Source: Streptomyces aquilus
GTDB taxonomy: Bacteria; Actinomycetota; Actinomycetes; Streptomycetales; Streptomycetaceae
Direction: 5' to 3'
Length of the DNA: 64,000 nucleotides
NCBI RefSeq assembly: GCF_003955715.1
Contig: NZ_CP034463.1
Coordinates: 2,914,001 to 2,978,000 of the forward strand
Every line of letters begins with the position of its first letter. The first letter of the stretch is position 1. The notes beneath the pieces were generated by a model. That model was not told the DNA's origin, did not search any database, and saw only the letters and a program-made list of their open reading frames with translations. Made by a program: the position numbers and the translations under genes. Of the stretch, positions 51,052 to 64,000 are shown piece after piece.

Positions 51052-52082
51052 GTACCCCACTCCTCGCGCAGCACCGCTTCCGCCGGTTTCCCGTGCGGCG
51101 AATACGCCAGCTTCGCCGGTGTCTCGCCGCTGTCCGGCCAGTCGTCCCACATCCACCAGCAGACCCCGGCCCACCAGCGGCGCCCGGTGAACGTCTCCAG
51201 CAACGCCCGGTAGGCGGCGGCCTGTTCGGCGTCGCCGGTGTGGTCGCTGAGGTCCCAGGCGTACGGCGCGGTGGTCGCGCCCCGCTGGCTGACGTACCCG
51301 GCCTCGGTGAACAGCACCCGCCGGTCGTACCGTTCGGCGAACGCGGCGAGTTCCTCGGTGATCGGCTGCCAGGCGCGGCGCAGTCGACCGACGTCGGTGG
51401 TGGGCTTCTCCGCGAGCGGCCAGTAGGCGTCGATGCCGATGAGGTCGAGCCGCGTCCAGAAGCGGACCTTGGCGTACTCGTCGTAGTTGGCGGCGTAGGT
51501 GAGGGTGCCGTCGTAGCGGTCGCGGACCGCCGCGATGACGCGGGTCCACGCCTCGCGGTCGCCGGAGACCCCGGCGAGTTCGGTGCCGACCGCGAACTGC
51601 TCGACGCCGGTGTCCGCCGCGAGGTCGGCGTAGTGGGTGATGAAGCGGCGGTACGAGGTGAACCAGGCGGCCCGGTCGCGGGGGCGGATCTCGGCGCGGT
51701 CGCCGTCGCCGGGCAGGTCCACGTGCGGCTTGAGCATCACCTGGAGGCCGAGCCGATGCGCACGGCGCACGATCCGGCGCAGGCTCGCGTCGCTCGCGGT
51801 CTCCTCGGTGCGGTGCATCTCCGTGTCGCTTCGGTGCCGCTGGTACCAGGTGGGGGTGAAGGTGACCCAGCGGGCGCCGGTGGCCTTGATGTCCTGGAGG
51901 TAGCGGGGGGCGGCGGGGCTGTCGTAGTCGGTGCGGTACCAGGAGGGCAGGGTGATGCCGCGCAGGGGCGCCGCCGGTTTCCTGTCGTCGGAGGCGCCGG
52001 TGGTGGTGCAGCCCGCGGCGGCGAGGAGGGCCGCCGCCGCTGCCGCGGCGACGACCCTCCTCCTGGCGGTGGTCCGCCTCAC
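51048..52082 (-). CDS. GH113-like TIM-barrel lipoprotein
   Basis: The 344-residue protein has a lipoprotein signal (VVAAAAAAALLAAAGC). The following TIM barrel resembles glycoside hydrolase family 113: LRGITLPSWYRTDYD, ARWVTFTPTWYQ, LGLQVMLKPHVDLP, EQFAVGTELAGV (predicted acid/base Glu) and VLFTEAGYVSQRGA (predicted nucleophile Glu). GH113 members act on beta-mannosidic polymers, but the family also includes biosynthetic-locus hydrolases of other substrates, so the substrate is open. The GTG overlaps the stop of the DUF2334 gene as GTGA, so they are coupled and probably act on the same polysaccharide. Confidence 0.85.
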   Translation of the reverse strand: MRRTTARRRVVAAAAAAALLAAAGCTTTGASDDRKPAAPLRGITLPSWYRTDYDSPAAPRYLQDIKATGARWVTFTPTWYQRHRSDTEMHRTEETASDASLRRIVRRAHRLGLQVMLKPHVDLPGDGDRAEIRPRDRAAWFTSYRRFITHYADLAADTGVEQFAVGTELAGVSGDREAWTRVIAAVRDRYDGTLTYAANYDEYAKVRFWTRLDLIGIDAYWPLAEKPTTDVGRLRRAWQPITEELAAFAERYDRRVLFTEAGYVSQRGATTAPYAWDLSDHTGDAEQAAAYRALLETFTGRRWWAGVCWWMWDDWPDSGETPAKLAYSPHGKPAEAVLREEWGT

Positions 52083-53956
52083 AGGCTCGTCGGGCTGACG
52101 AAGGTGTAGCCCAGGGCCTTGATGCCGTCGACCGTGTCCTTGAGCGGCTGGGTCGGGTAGTACGGGTGGTAGAAGAAGCTGGCGAACCCGTCCCGGACGG
52201 CCAGGTTGGCCTTGGCCGAGGCGATCAGGTCGGCCGGCAGCCTCGGCGGGTGGTTGTTGAAGGCGTCCGGTTCGTAGTTGCCGATGTTCTCGGGCAGCAC
52301 CTTGGTGCCGTAGACGTCCTTCACGACGTACGGGAAGAACTGGCCGATGAACACGTTGGGTCCGGCGGAGTTGCCGCTGAGCGTTCCGGAGAAGTACAGC
52401 GAACGCTCCAGGCGGGCCGCGAAGTTGGCGCTGATGGCCTTGTAGTCGGTGGCCGAACCCGCGTAGTGCGGGGTGGTCCACAGCGTCGGCTTCGGCAGTC
52501 CGACGGCGGCGAACGCGGCCAGCGCGCTGGTCACCCTGCCCTGCGCCCAGACGGTGGAGTCCTCGGCGACGGGGCCGTCGTAGACGACGTTGTCCGAGGC
52601 GTCGACGTGCGCCCGGTAGAACTCGAAGTCGTCGCCGGTGACGCCGTTGTAGGGGTTGGCGACATTGCCGTACTGGTGCGTGTAGCCGTGGTCCATCAGG
52701 ACCGCGCCCCTGGCCAGCATGTACTTCAGGGCGCTGACGACCTGCGGCCGCTGGGCGAGCGTGATCGTCTGCGGGACGCCGTTGTTGTAGGTGCCGTTGG
52801 GGTCCTTGTAGACCGGGATCACGTTGATGCCGTACGGGATGTTCTGCGACTTGAGGTAGTCGGCCGTCGCGCGCAGCTCGGCCGGGTCCGAGTCGGGGCT
52901 GATGTCCTCCAGGCGCAGCAGCGCGCGGTGCCGTTCGGCGGTGGCCGGCGCGAGGGCGTCGAAGAGGAGGTCCTCCAGGGCGATGATCCGGTCGCTCTCG
53001 GAGACGTACGCGAACGGGATCTCACCGATGTAGGTGAGGTTGGAGGAGCGGACCGCCCATCCGAAGGTGTGCCCGTTGGAGGTGTCGAGGCCCTCCGCGA
53101 GCCGGGTGACGGCGGGGTAGCCGGGGCCGGTGAGGACGTTGGGGCGCAGCACGCCGCCGTCCTGGCCCGCCGGGATCTTCCGGGTCAGGGCCTGGTTCTT
53201 GTACGCCACCTGCGTCACGGTGCCGATCGATCCGCCGTCCTCGTAGTACGACGTCGTCGGGTCCCAGCCGTACTTCTGCGTGAACTGGGCTACGCCCACC
53301 GAGTTCGCCATGTTCCAGATGTTGGCACCCATCCACAGCACGGGCTTGGTCGTGGTGGCGGCGTCCTGGTAGAAGGCGGCCGGGATGGCGTCCGGGACGT
53401 CGCAGCAGTAGTAGGTCGAGCCGATGTAGATCACGGCCGTGTACGTGTCGACCAGACCGGCCGTGTACTGCTGGACCGGCTTGGCGGTCACGGTGCCGAA
53501 ATGGCCCGCGAGGTTGGCCGCGGCCATGGCGTACAGCTCGCCCAACTGCCCGTAGGGGCCCGCCGTGTCGTAGAGCACGAGGGTGCTCGGGTCGGCCGCG
53601 GCGGCGACCTCGGCGTCGGCGGCCCGGAGCAGGGCGGCCTGGCGGGTCACGGTCGTGGCGGTGCGGGCCGGGAAGACCGCGGTGGTCGACAGCGTGGTCG
53701 CGGAGGTCTTCGCACGGGCCTTGTCGTGGCGGGCGTCGTCGGCCTTGAGCTGGGCCTTCGCCCAGCCTTTGAGGTCGACGCGATTCATTCCGGATTTCCC
53801 GCCGACGTTTTCATGGCCATGTCCATGACCTTTTGGTGCGGCCTGGGCGCCGGCGGCCAGGAAAGTGCCGCTCAACAGGGCGGCGATCAGCAGCAGGAGC
53901 ACGGAAAACTTCGAGATTCCTCGTCGCCGAGGACGGATCAACGGTCTCACGATCAT
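52079..53956 (-). CDS. DUF2334 deacetylase-like exported protein
   Basis: The 625-residue protein has a basic N-terminus and signal peptide (SKFSVLLLLIAALLSGTFLA), a His/Gly-rich start of the mature part (GHGHGHENVGGKSG), a domain with VLYDTAGPYGQLGELYAMAAANLAGHFG, and a C-terminal DUF2334 part (LRLEDISPDSDPAELRATADYL, LMDHGYTHQYGNV, FFYHPYYP). DUF2334 is related to NodB-type polysaccharide deacetylases; LEDIS, DHGYTHQ and HPYY supply the expected Asp/His metal ligands. It is coupled to the GH113-like lipoprotein and divergent from a glycosyltransferase operon. The ATG at 53956 has GGGGGG immediately upstream. Confidence 0.85.
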   Translation of the reverse strand: MIVRPLIRPRRRGISKFSVLLLLIAALLSGTFLAAGAQAAPKGHGHGHENVGGKSGMNRVDLKGWAKAQLKADDARHDKARAKTSATTLSTTAVFPARTATTVTRQAALLRAADAEVAAAADPSTLVLYDTAGPYGQLGELYAMAAANLAGHFGTVTAKPVQQYTAGLVDTYTAVIYIGSTYYCCDVPDAIPAAFYQDAATTTKPVLWMGANIWNMANSVGVAQFTQKYGWDPTTSYYEDGGSIGTVTQVAYKNQALTRKIPAGQDGGVLRPNVLTGPGYPAVTRLAEGLDTSNGHTFGWAVRSSNLTYIGEIPFAYVSESDRIIALEDLLFDALAPATAERHRALLRLEDISPDSDPAELRATADYLKSQNIPYGINVIPVYKDPNGTYNNGVPQTITLAQRPQVVSALKYMLARGAVLMDHGYTHQYGNVANPYNGVTGDDFEFYRAHVDASDNVVYDGPVAEDSTVWAQGRVTSALAAFAAVGLPKPTLWTTPHYAGSATDYKAISANFAARLERSLYFSGTLSGNSAGPNVFIGQFFPYVVKDVYGTKVLPENIGNYEPDAFNNHPPRLPADLIASAKANLAVRDGFASFFYHPYYPTQPLKDTVDGIKALGYTFVSPTSL

Positions 53957-53964
53957 TCCCCCCA

Positions 53965-53985
53965 CTTTGCCTTGTCTTGGCAAAG
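53965..53985 (-). promoter_or_regulatory. 7-bp hairpin in the leader of the DUF2334 gene
   Basis: The arms ctttgcc (53965-53971) and ggcaaag (53979-53985) lie directly upstream of the ribosome site. A run of T/A-rich sequence follows (gtttttcccaatagg). It may limit translation or be an operator. The remaining 200 bp of the divergent gap are AT-rich for this genome and hold no ORF of note. Confidence 0.4.
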
Positions 53986-54185
53986 GTTTTTCCCAATAGG
54001 AAGTCACCGATTCTTCTGACCGGCATGAACGGTGTCAATGGATCGAAGGGTGAATTCCTGAGCGCCAGGTGACCCTACCGGAAGATCGGACTTGTCCTTT
54101 TTCCGAATAGTCTTCTGACCCGCCCTCGGCGTCTGCTACGTTCACCTCGGCGCGATGGGGACGCGCTGTGAAATGTGGGGGGACA

Positions 54186-54428
54186 ATGTACGGACGACCC
54201 GCCCTGGGGGCTCTGCTGCCCCTGGCAGGGGCGATGGCCGCGCCAGAAGCTGTACCGGGGCTACCTTTGGCCAAAGCGCTACAGGCGACGGCGGGGGCCG
54301 GATTTCTGTTCTATTGTTTGACGGCCTGTCTGATATTGCTGGCCCGGGCACGACTGCGCCGCCAGGCACAAAGAACGCGGGCCGACGAAAGGATGCAGGT
54401 CGGCGCCGGGGGCAGCCATGATCACTGA
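54186..54428 (+). CDS. small membrane protein of the polysaccharide locus
   Basis: The 80-residue protein has two hydrophobic stretches (GALLPLAGAMAAPE; AGAGFLFYCLTACLILLARARLRR) and a polar, basic C-terminal tail. GGGGGG stands 4 bp before the ATG, the same strong ribosome site as the divergent DUF2334 gene. It overlaps the GT2 gene by 11 bp, so it is probably its small partner, like the accessory membrane subunits of other synthases. I do not recognise a family. Confidence 0.7.
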   Translation: MYGRPALGALLPLAGAMAAPEAVPGLPLAKALQATAGAGFLFYCLTACLILLARARLRRQAQRTRADERMQVGAGGSHDH

Positions 54429-55662
54429 ACTGCTCCTGTGGTCGAGCATCACTCTGATCATTATGGCCGGGTGCTACAACACGAGTCTCTTTCTGTTGTC
54501 GAGGCGCAGAATTCGCCGTTCCCGAACCGACCGGAGAGACCGGTTCTACGTATTTCTCCTCGCCTGTCTGAACGAGGAGAAAGTGCTTTCTGAAAGCCTG
54601 GAGCGGATCACTTCGCTGCCCGCCCGGAATTTCATGGCGCTGGTCATCGACGACGGCTCGGACGACCGCACCTTCCAGGTCGCCCGGGCCGCCGATCCGA
54701 GCCTGGTCCATGTGCACCGGCGTACCCCGCCGAACTGCCGCAAGGGCAAGGGCGCCGCCCTCAACGACGGGGTCCGGCACCTGCGCGCGTCCGGCCTGCT
54801 CGGCGGCCACGATCCGGCGGACGTGGTCCTGTGCGTGGTCGACGCCGACGGACGGCTCGATCCGCATGTCGTGCAGTCGGTCGACCCGTACTTCGACGAC
54901 CCGAGGACGGGCGCGGTACAGGTCTGCGTCCGCATGTACAACCGGCACCTCGGGCTGCTCGCCCGCATGCAGGACATGGAGTTCGTCGTCTACGGCGACG
55001 TCTTCCAGAGCGCCCGCCGCTACATCGGCAGCGTCGGCATGGGCGGCAACGGCCAGTTCATGCGGCTGTCGGCGCTCGACACCCTGGACGGCGACGGCCC
55101 GTGGAGCGACAGCCTCACCGAGGACCTCGACCTCGGCGTGCGGCTGATCGCCAAGGGCTGGACCAACCAGCACTGCACCACCGCCGCGGTCTCCCAGCAG
55201 GCCGTGCTCAGCCTGCGGCGCCTGATCCGCCAGCGATCCCGCTGGTTCCAGGGTCATTTGCAGTCGGCCGGACTCGTCCCGCTCATCCTCAGGGACGTCC
55301 CCACGAAGGCCGCGGTCGACCTGCTGTACCACCTCTCCAGCCCGGTGCTGATCCTGCTCACCTCGCTGCTGCCGCTGTCCTTCCTCGTCGCCTTCGGCGC
55401 CACCGTCGTGGCCTCCGTCCAGGTCGGCCATCCGCTGGTCTCGCCCATGTGGCTGCTCGGCCCGTATCTGCTGTCGTTCACGGCCGCCTACGCGTACGGC
55501 TACGTGTACGCCAAGCGGGAACGGGAGCTGGGCCTGGTCCGCTCGGTCCTGCTCGCCCATGTCTTCGTCTTCTACGGCTACATCTGGTTCGCGGCCGGCT
55601 GGTGGGGCTTCTGGCGGATGCTCACCGGCCAGCGCGGCTGGCTCAAGACGGCACGCACCTGA
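54418..55662 (+). CDS. processive family 2 glycosyltransferase, membrane-bound
   Basis: The 414-residue enzyme has an N-terminal helix, a cytoplasmic GT2 domain and about four C-terminal helices. Active-site motifs are LVIDDGSDDRT, CVVDADGRLD (DxD), DSLTEDLDLGVRL (ED) and RQRSRWFQGH (Q/RxxRW), the layout of synthases that extend and export a polymer (hyaluronan, PNAG or cellulose type). Which sugar is used cannot be read from the sequence. With the 2-epimerase two genes on, a ManNAc- or GlcNAc-containing polymer is likely. Confidence 0.9.
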   Translation: MITELLLWSSITLIIMAGCYNTSLFLLSRRRIRRSRTDRRDRFYVFLLACLNEEKVLSESLERITSLPARNFMALVIDDGSDDRTFQVARAADPSLVHVHRRTPPNCRKGKGAALNDGVRHLRASGLLGGHDPADVVLCVVDADGRLDPHVVQSVDPYFDDPRTGAVQVCVRMYNRHLGLLARMQDMEFVVYGDVFQSARRYIGSVGMGGNGQFMRLSALDTLDGDGPWSDSLTEDLDLGVRLIAKGWTNQHCTTAAVSQQAVLSLRRLIRQRSRWFQGHLQSAGLVPLILRDVPTKAAVDLLYHLSSPVLILLTSLLPLSFLVAFGATVVASVQVGHPLVSPMWLLGPYLLSFTAAYAYGYVYAKRERELGLVRSVLLAHVFVFYGYIWFAAGWWGFWRMLTGQRGWLKTART

Positions 55663-55787
55663 CGACATCCGTACCGCTCCACTGAGGACATTCAGGCCGC
55701 GCCGGGTCCCCGCGCGGGTCCTCGCCTCACCTCTCATCACCCTCACGTGATCGCTGCGCCGATCACGCATGCCCAAGGGGGGCACCC

Positions 55788-56999
55788 ATGTCCACACCTC
55801 CGACAACCATGCCCGTGCACGCCATGCTGGTGCTCGGCACCCGGCCGGAAGCGATCAAACTGGCGCCCGTGGCGCGGGCGATGGCCGCCGGCCCGCAGTT
55901 CGAGCCGATCGTCGTCACCACCGGCCAGCACCGCGAGATGCTCCACCAGATGCTCGGCATGCTGGGCGTCGACGTCCGCATCGCCCTCGACGTGATGCGC
56001 ACCCGGCAGCAGCTCTCCGATCTGACCGCCCGGCTGGTCCGGGAGCTCGGCACGGTGCTGCGGGAGCAGCGGCCGGACCTGGTGGTGGTGCAGGGGGACA
56101 CCACCACCGCGCTGGCGGGTGCCCTGGCCGCCTTCTACGAGAAGATCCCGGTCGCCCATGTCGAGGCGGGCCTGCGCACCGGTGTCATCGACAACCCGTT
56201 CCCGGAGGAGCTCAACCGCAGCCTCATCGGCCGGATCGCCCGCTGGCACTTCGCCCCGACCCCGGCCGCCGCCCGGCATCTGACCGACGAGGGCGTCCCG
56301 GACGAGCAGGTGTTCATCACCGGCAACACCGTCATCGACAACCTGCTGTGGGTGCTGGCCGAGGGCAGCGGCACCTCCGCGTTCGGCACCGACGACAACG
56401 CCTGCCCGGCCCGCGACGGCGACATGATCCGCCGGGCAGGCCCCAAGCGCATCCTGGTCACCCTGCACCGCCGGGAGAACCAGGGCGAGCGGATGCGCGG
56501 CATGGGGCGGGCGCTGACCCGGCTCGCCCGGCGCGGGGACGTGGAGATCGTGCTGCCGCTGCACAAGAGTCCGGCCGTACGGGACGCGCTGCTGCCCGAA
56601 CTCGACGGCCAGCGGGGCGTCAAGCTCGTCGAGCCGCTCGACTACCTGGACTTCGCGGCGACGCTGGCCGAGTGCGACCTCGTGCTCACCGACTCCGGCG
56701 GCATCCAGGAGGAGGCCCCGAGCCTCGCCAAGCCCTCGCTGGTGCTGCGGACGACGACCGAGCGGCCCGAGGCGGTGGAGGCGGGCGCGGCCCGGCTGAT
56801 CGGCACGGACCCGGACGCCATCGTCACCTGGGCGGAACGGCTCCTGGACGACCCGGTGGAGTACCGGCGGATGGCGACCGCGGGCAATCCCTTCGGCGAC
56901 GGCGAGGCCGCGCGCCGCATCCTGGGTCAGCTGGCCGAGGACTTCGCCGCCGATGTCCCGGTCGGCCTGACGACATCCGGGCCATACTCGACGGCATGA
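55788..56999 (+). CDS. wecB: UDP-N-acetylglucosamine 2-epimerase (non-hydrolysing)
   Basis: The 403-residue GT-B-fold epimerase interconverts UDP-GlcNAc and UDP-ManNAc. Motifs are GTRPEAIKLAPVARA, TTGQHREMLHQML, VQGDTTTALAGALAAFY, VAHVEAGLRTG, NPFPEELNRSL, VTLHRRENQGERM and LTDSGGIQEEAPSL, all the catalytic residues. It supplies UDP-ManNAc for a surface polysaccharide and lies between the GT2 and a lectin-fold protein. There is a 125-bp gap after the GT2 gene, so a second promoter is possible. Its stop overlaps the next ATG (ATGA). Confidence 0.95.
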   Translation: MSTPPTTMPVHAMLVLGTRPEAIKLAPVARAMAAGPQFEPIVVTTGQHREMLHQMLGMLGVDVRIALDVMRTRQQLSDLTARLVRELGTVLREQRPDLVVVQGDTTTALAGALAAFYEKIPVAHVEAGLRTGVIDNPFPEELNRSLIGRIARWHFAPTPAAARHLTDEGVPDEQVFITGNTVIDNLLWVLAEGSGTSAFGTDDNACPARDGDMIRRAGPKRILVTLHRRENQGERMRGMGRALTRLARRGDVEIVLPLHKSPAVRDALLPELDGQRGVKLVEPLDYLDFAATLAECDLVLTDSGGIQEEAPSLAKPSLVLRTTTERPEAVEAGAARLIGTDPDAIVTWAERLLDDPVEYRRMATAGNPFGDGEAARRILGQLAEDFAADVPVGLTTSGPYSTA

Positions 57000-57658
57000 C
57001 ACTCAGGGGTCGTCGCCTCATCGGACTGGCGCTGGCTCTCGCCCTGGCCGCGATCGTCGCGATCACCGTGAGCCAGTGCCAGGGCGACGACTCCCCGCCC
57101 CCCAAGCCCTGGATCGACGGCACCACGCACGGCCGCTGGCTGTCGGTGTTCAACGGCATGGGCACCAACCACGGCGACGACTCCTCGCTCACCCTCTCCC
57201 CCATGGCCGCCGAGGACCCGGGCACCACCCACGCCGGTCTGGTGGTGAGCACGGCCGTCTACACGGACGTGCGCTACGAGGCCCGGATGCGGACGGTGAA
57301 GCAGCTGCGCTCACCGAAGCCGAACCCGTGGGAAGTGCCGTGGCTGGTCTGGGCGTACACCGACCCGGAGCACTTCTACTACATCACCCTCAAGCCGAAC
57401 GGCTGGGAGCTCGGCAAGCGCGACCCCGCCTACCCGGGCGGCCAGCGCTTCCTGGCGACGGGACGGACCCAGTACCCGGTGGGTCCTTGGTACGACGTGC
57501 GGGTCGAACAGCGCGGGGCGGCGCTGTCCGTGGCGGTCGACGGCACCCCGCTGGTGAAGTTCACGGACGCCGAACTGCCGTACGACGAGGGGCGGGTGGG
57601 CGCCTACTCGGAGGACGCGACGGTGGAGTTCGAGGGCCTGGAGGCGTCTTCCGGCTGA
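56996..57658 (+). CDS. secreted LamG/DUF1080-like carbohydrate-binding protein
   Basis: The 220-residue protein has a signal or anchor (RLIGLALALALAAIVAITVSQC) and a jelly-roll-like domain: GRWLSVFNGMGTNHGDDSSL, VRYEARMRTVKQL, FYYITLKPNGWELGKRD, GPWYDVRVEQRGAALSVAVDGTPLVKFTDAELPYDEGRVG. This arrangement is like DUF1080/concanavalin-type lectins. It is coupled to the epimerase gene, so it probably binds the polymer outside the cell. Confidence 0.8.
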   Translation: MTLRGRRLIGLALALALAAIVAITVSQCQGDDSPPPKPWIDGTTHGRWLSVFNGMGTNHGDDSSLTLSPMAAEDPGTTHAGLVVSTAVYTDVRYEARMRTVKQLRSPKPNPWEVPWLVWAYTDPEHFYYITLKPNGWELGKRDPAYPGGQRFLATGRTQYPVGPWYDVRVEQRGAALSVAVDGTPLVKFTDAELPYDEGRVGAYSEDATVEFEGLEASSG

Positions 57659-57716
57659 AACGCCCGCCGACGGGAAGGCGCCCTCCGACTGCACGCGCCC
57701 TCCGGCTGAAAGAGGC

Positions 57717-57766
57717 GACGGCGCCTCCCCATCGTCCGGTCGGGGACGAGATGGGCAGGCGCCGTC
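57717..57766. terminator. bidirectional terminator between the polysaccharide locus and gltD
   Basis: The arms gacggcgcct (57717-57726) and aggcgccgtc (57757-57766) pair perfectly, and an inner cccatcgtcc/ggacgagatggg stem extends the hairpin. It lies between convergent units. Three partial copies of a cgccctccggctgaa-like sequence precede it (57650-57710). Confidence 0.85.
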
Positions 57767-57809
57767 AGCGTTCCGTACGCCGTTGTACGGGACGTCTTTT
57801 GAGGGACCG

Positions 57810-59262
57810 TCAGACCATCAGCGCGCGGTCCGTCGGGCGGATCGGCGCCGGCAGGTCGCTGGTGCCGGTCAGGAACCGGTCGGTGCCGCGGGCGGCCGAG
57901 CGGCCCTCCGCGATCGCCCACACGATGAGCGACTGGCCGCGGCCCGCGTCACCGGCGACGAAGACACCGGGCACGTTGGTCTGGAAGTCGGCGTCGCGGG
58001 CGATGTTGCCGCGCTCGTCGAGCTCCAGGCCGAACTGGTCGACCAGGCCGTTCTCCCGGTCGGTGCCGGTGAAGCCCATGGCCAGCGTCACCAGCTGGGC
58101 GGGGATCTTGCGCTCCGTGCCCGGCTTCGGGGTCAGCTTGCCGTCGATGAACTCCACCTCGGTGAGGTGCAGCCACTGGACGTTGCCGTCCTCGTCGCCC
58201 TCGAAGTGGGTGGTGGAGACGGAGTAGACCCGCTCACCGCCCTCCTCGTGCGCGGACGTGACCTTGTAGAGCATCGGGAAGGTCGGCCAGGGCTGGCCGG
58301 CGTTCCGCTCGTCGCCCGGGCGGGGCATGATCTCCAGCTGCGTGACCGAGGCCGCGCCCTGGCGGTGGGCGGTGCCCACGCAGTCGGCGCCGGTGTCGCC
58401 GCCGCCGATGACCACGACGTGCTTGCCCTCGGCGGAGATCGGGGCGGTGACGTAGTCACCCTCCTGCACCTTGTTGGCCAGGGGCAGGTACTCCATGGCC
58501 TGGTAGATGCCCTTGAGCTCGCGGCCCGGGACCGGCAGGTCACGCGCGGTGGTCGCACCGGCGGCGATGACGACGGCGTCGTACCGCTTCTTCAGGTCGG
58601 TCGCCTTGAGGTCGCGGCCGATCTCGATGCCGGTGCGGAAGCGGGTGCCCTCCGCGCGCATCTGCTCGATGCGGCGGTTGATGTGCCGCTTCTCCATCTT
58701 GAACTCGGGGATGCCGTACCGGAGGAGACCACCGATGCGGTCCGCGCGCTCGTACACGGCGACCGTGTGACCGGCCCGGGTGAGCTGCTGCGCGGCGGCG
58801 AGGCCGGCCGGCCCTGAGCCGATGACGGCGACGGTCTTGCCGGACAGGCGCTCGGGGATCTGCGGCGCGACGTCACCGGTGTCCCACGCCTTGTCGATGA
58901 TCGAGACCTCGACGTTCTTGATGGTGACCGGCGGCTGGTTGATGCCGAGCACGCACGCCGCCTCGCAGGGCGCGGGGCAGAGGCGACCGGTGAACTCCGG
59001 GAAGTTGTTGGTCGCGTGCAGCCGCTCGCTGGCGGCGGCCCAGTCCTCGCGGTAGGCGTAGTCGTTCCACTCGGGGATGAGGTTCCCCAGCGGACAGCCG
59101 TTGTGACAGAACGGGATGCCGCAGTCCATGCAGCGGCTGGCCTGCTTGCTGATGATCGGCAGCAGGGAGCCGGGGACGTAGACCTCGTTCCAGTCCTTCA
59201 GCCGGACGTCGACGGGGCGGGACTTGGCGACCTCACGGCCGTGGTTCAGGAAGCCCTTCGGG

Positions 59263-59270
<8 letters not shown>
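57810..59270 (-). CDS. gltD: glutamate synthase small subunit
   Basis: The 486-residue NADPH-dependent subunit feeds electrons to the large subunit. The N-terminal part has two [4Fe-4S] Cys groups ([29 protein letters not shown]). The FAD and NADPH Rossmann motifs are [22 protein letters not shown] and [17 protein letters not shown]. The C-terminal [19 protein letters not shown] is typical. It overlaps gltB by 8 bp, so the two are translationally coupled. Confidence 0.97.
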
Positions 59271-63855
<4,585 letters not shown>

Positions 63856-63930
63856 CGGCTCTCCCGTCGTCGTCTCAAGTGGCATATCTGCGTGCCGAGG
63901 GACGACGTTGGCCCTCTGCGTGTGCGCAAA

Positions 63931-63946
63931 ATTTCGTGCAGGTTAC
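63931..63946 (-). promoter_or_regulatory. GlnR-like box upstream of gltB
   Basis: On the minus strand the sequence reads GTAAC-ctgcac-GAAAT, matching the first half-site pair gTnAC-N6-GaAAc of GlnR. It lies about 76-91 bp before the gltB start. The third half-site position is CACAC, a poor match. Confidence 0.5.
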
Positions 63947-64000
63947 ATGATGGAGTGGTTCTCGGGAACCGGATACTGCGTTCCAACATGCGGACGCCAC

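Overview
The window reads as a Streptomyces chromosome segment. GC is very high, codon third positions are almost all G or C, starts are often GTG, and there are many GTGA/ATGA stop-start overlaps. It carries a typical actinomycete set: a proofreading-less DNA polymerase I, an ANTAR antiterminator, pyruvate kinase, gltBD and many small secreted or lipid-anchored proteins. Gene order looks like core chromosome. There is no prophage, transposase or CRISPR array. The accessory parts sit between about 23 and 57 kb.

Layout. 0-4.2 kb: a cell-surface DUF3068 protein (cut by the window edge), a 44-residue membrane protein, a secreted transglycosylase, a DUF4184 membrane protein and a repeat-containing protein. 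4.2-11 kb: polA, an FdhF/YdeP molybdoenzyme, a PaaI-like thioesterase and two small exported proteins. 11.4-17.1 kb: a complete branched-chain amino-acid ABC importer (binding protein, two permeases, two ATPases). 17.1-21.1 kb: a PdtaR-type antiterminator, an unusual short tRNA with anticodon CAA, a free-standing HTH/LAGLIDADG protein, pyruvate kinase and a SIMPL protein. 21.3-26 kb: a Tat-exported 5'-nucleotidase, then a translationally coupled PLP decarboxylase / N-hydroxylase pair (two desferrioxamine-type reactions without the other two). 26-35.6 kb: aminopeptidase N, a response regulator, chorismate mutase, an AraC regulator facing a GH35 beta-galactosidase across an array of 22-bp repeats, a metallopeptidase, and an MFS pump divergent from a MarR repressor.

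35.6-45.5 kb is a compact catabolic island. Its gene order closely parallels the mycobacterial KstR2 regulon for the last two steroid rings (two SDRs, echA20, ipdA, ipdB, ipdC, fadA6, kstR2, ipdF, fadE30 and a second acyl-CoA dehydrogenase). Both divergent promoters carry a KstR2-like palindrome, so the genes probably form one TetR-controlled unit degrading a hydrindane or similar bicyclic propionyl-CoA.

45.5-51 kb: an orphan cytochrome b (QcrB paralogue), a MerR regulator divergent from an aldo/keto reductase, a VWA protein, and a rhomboid protease coupled to a GH46 chitosanase. 51-57.7 kb: a divergent exopolysaccharide-like locus with a DUF2334 deacetylase-like protein and a GH113-like lipoprotein on one side, and a small membrane protein, a processive GT2, a UDP-GlcNAc 2-epimerase and a lectin-fold protein on the other. 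57.8-63.9 kb: gltD and gltB, with a GlnR-like site upstream of gltB.

The points most worth following are the KstR2/steroid island, the orphan decarboxylase-hydroxylase pair (which has a genome repeat inside its coding sequence), the 22-bp operator-like array, a tandemly duplicated translation start that makes two 12-codon leaders before an SDR gene, the class I tRNA with a leucine anticodon, and the exopolysaccharide locus.
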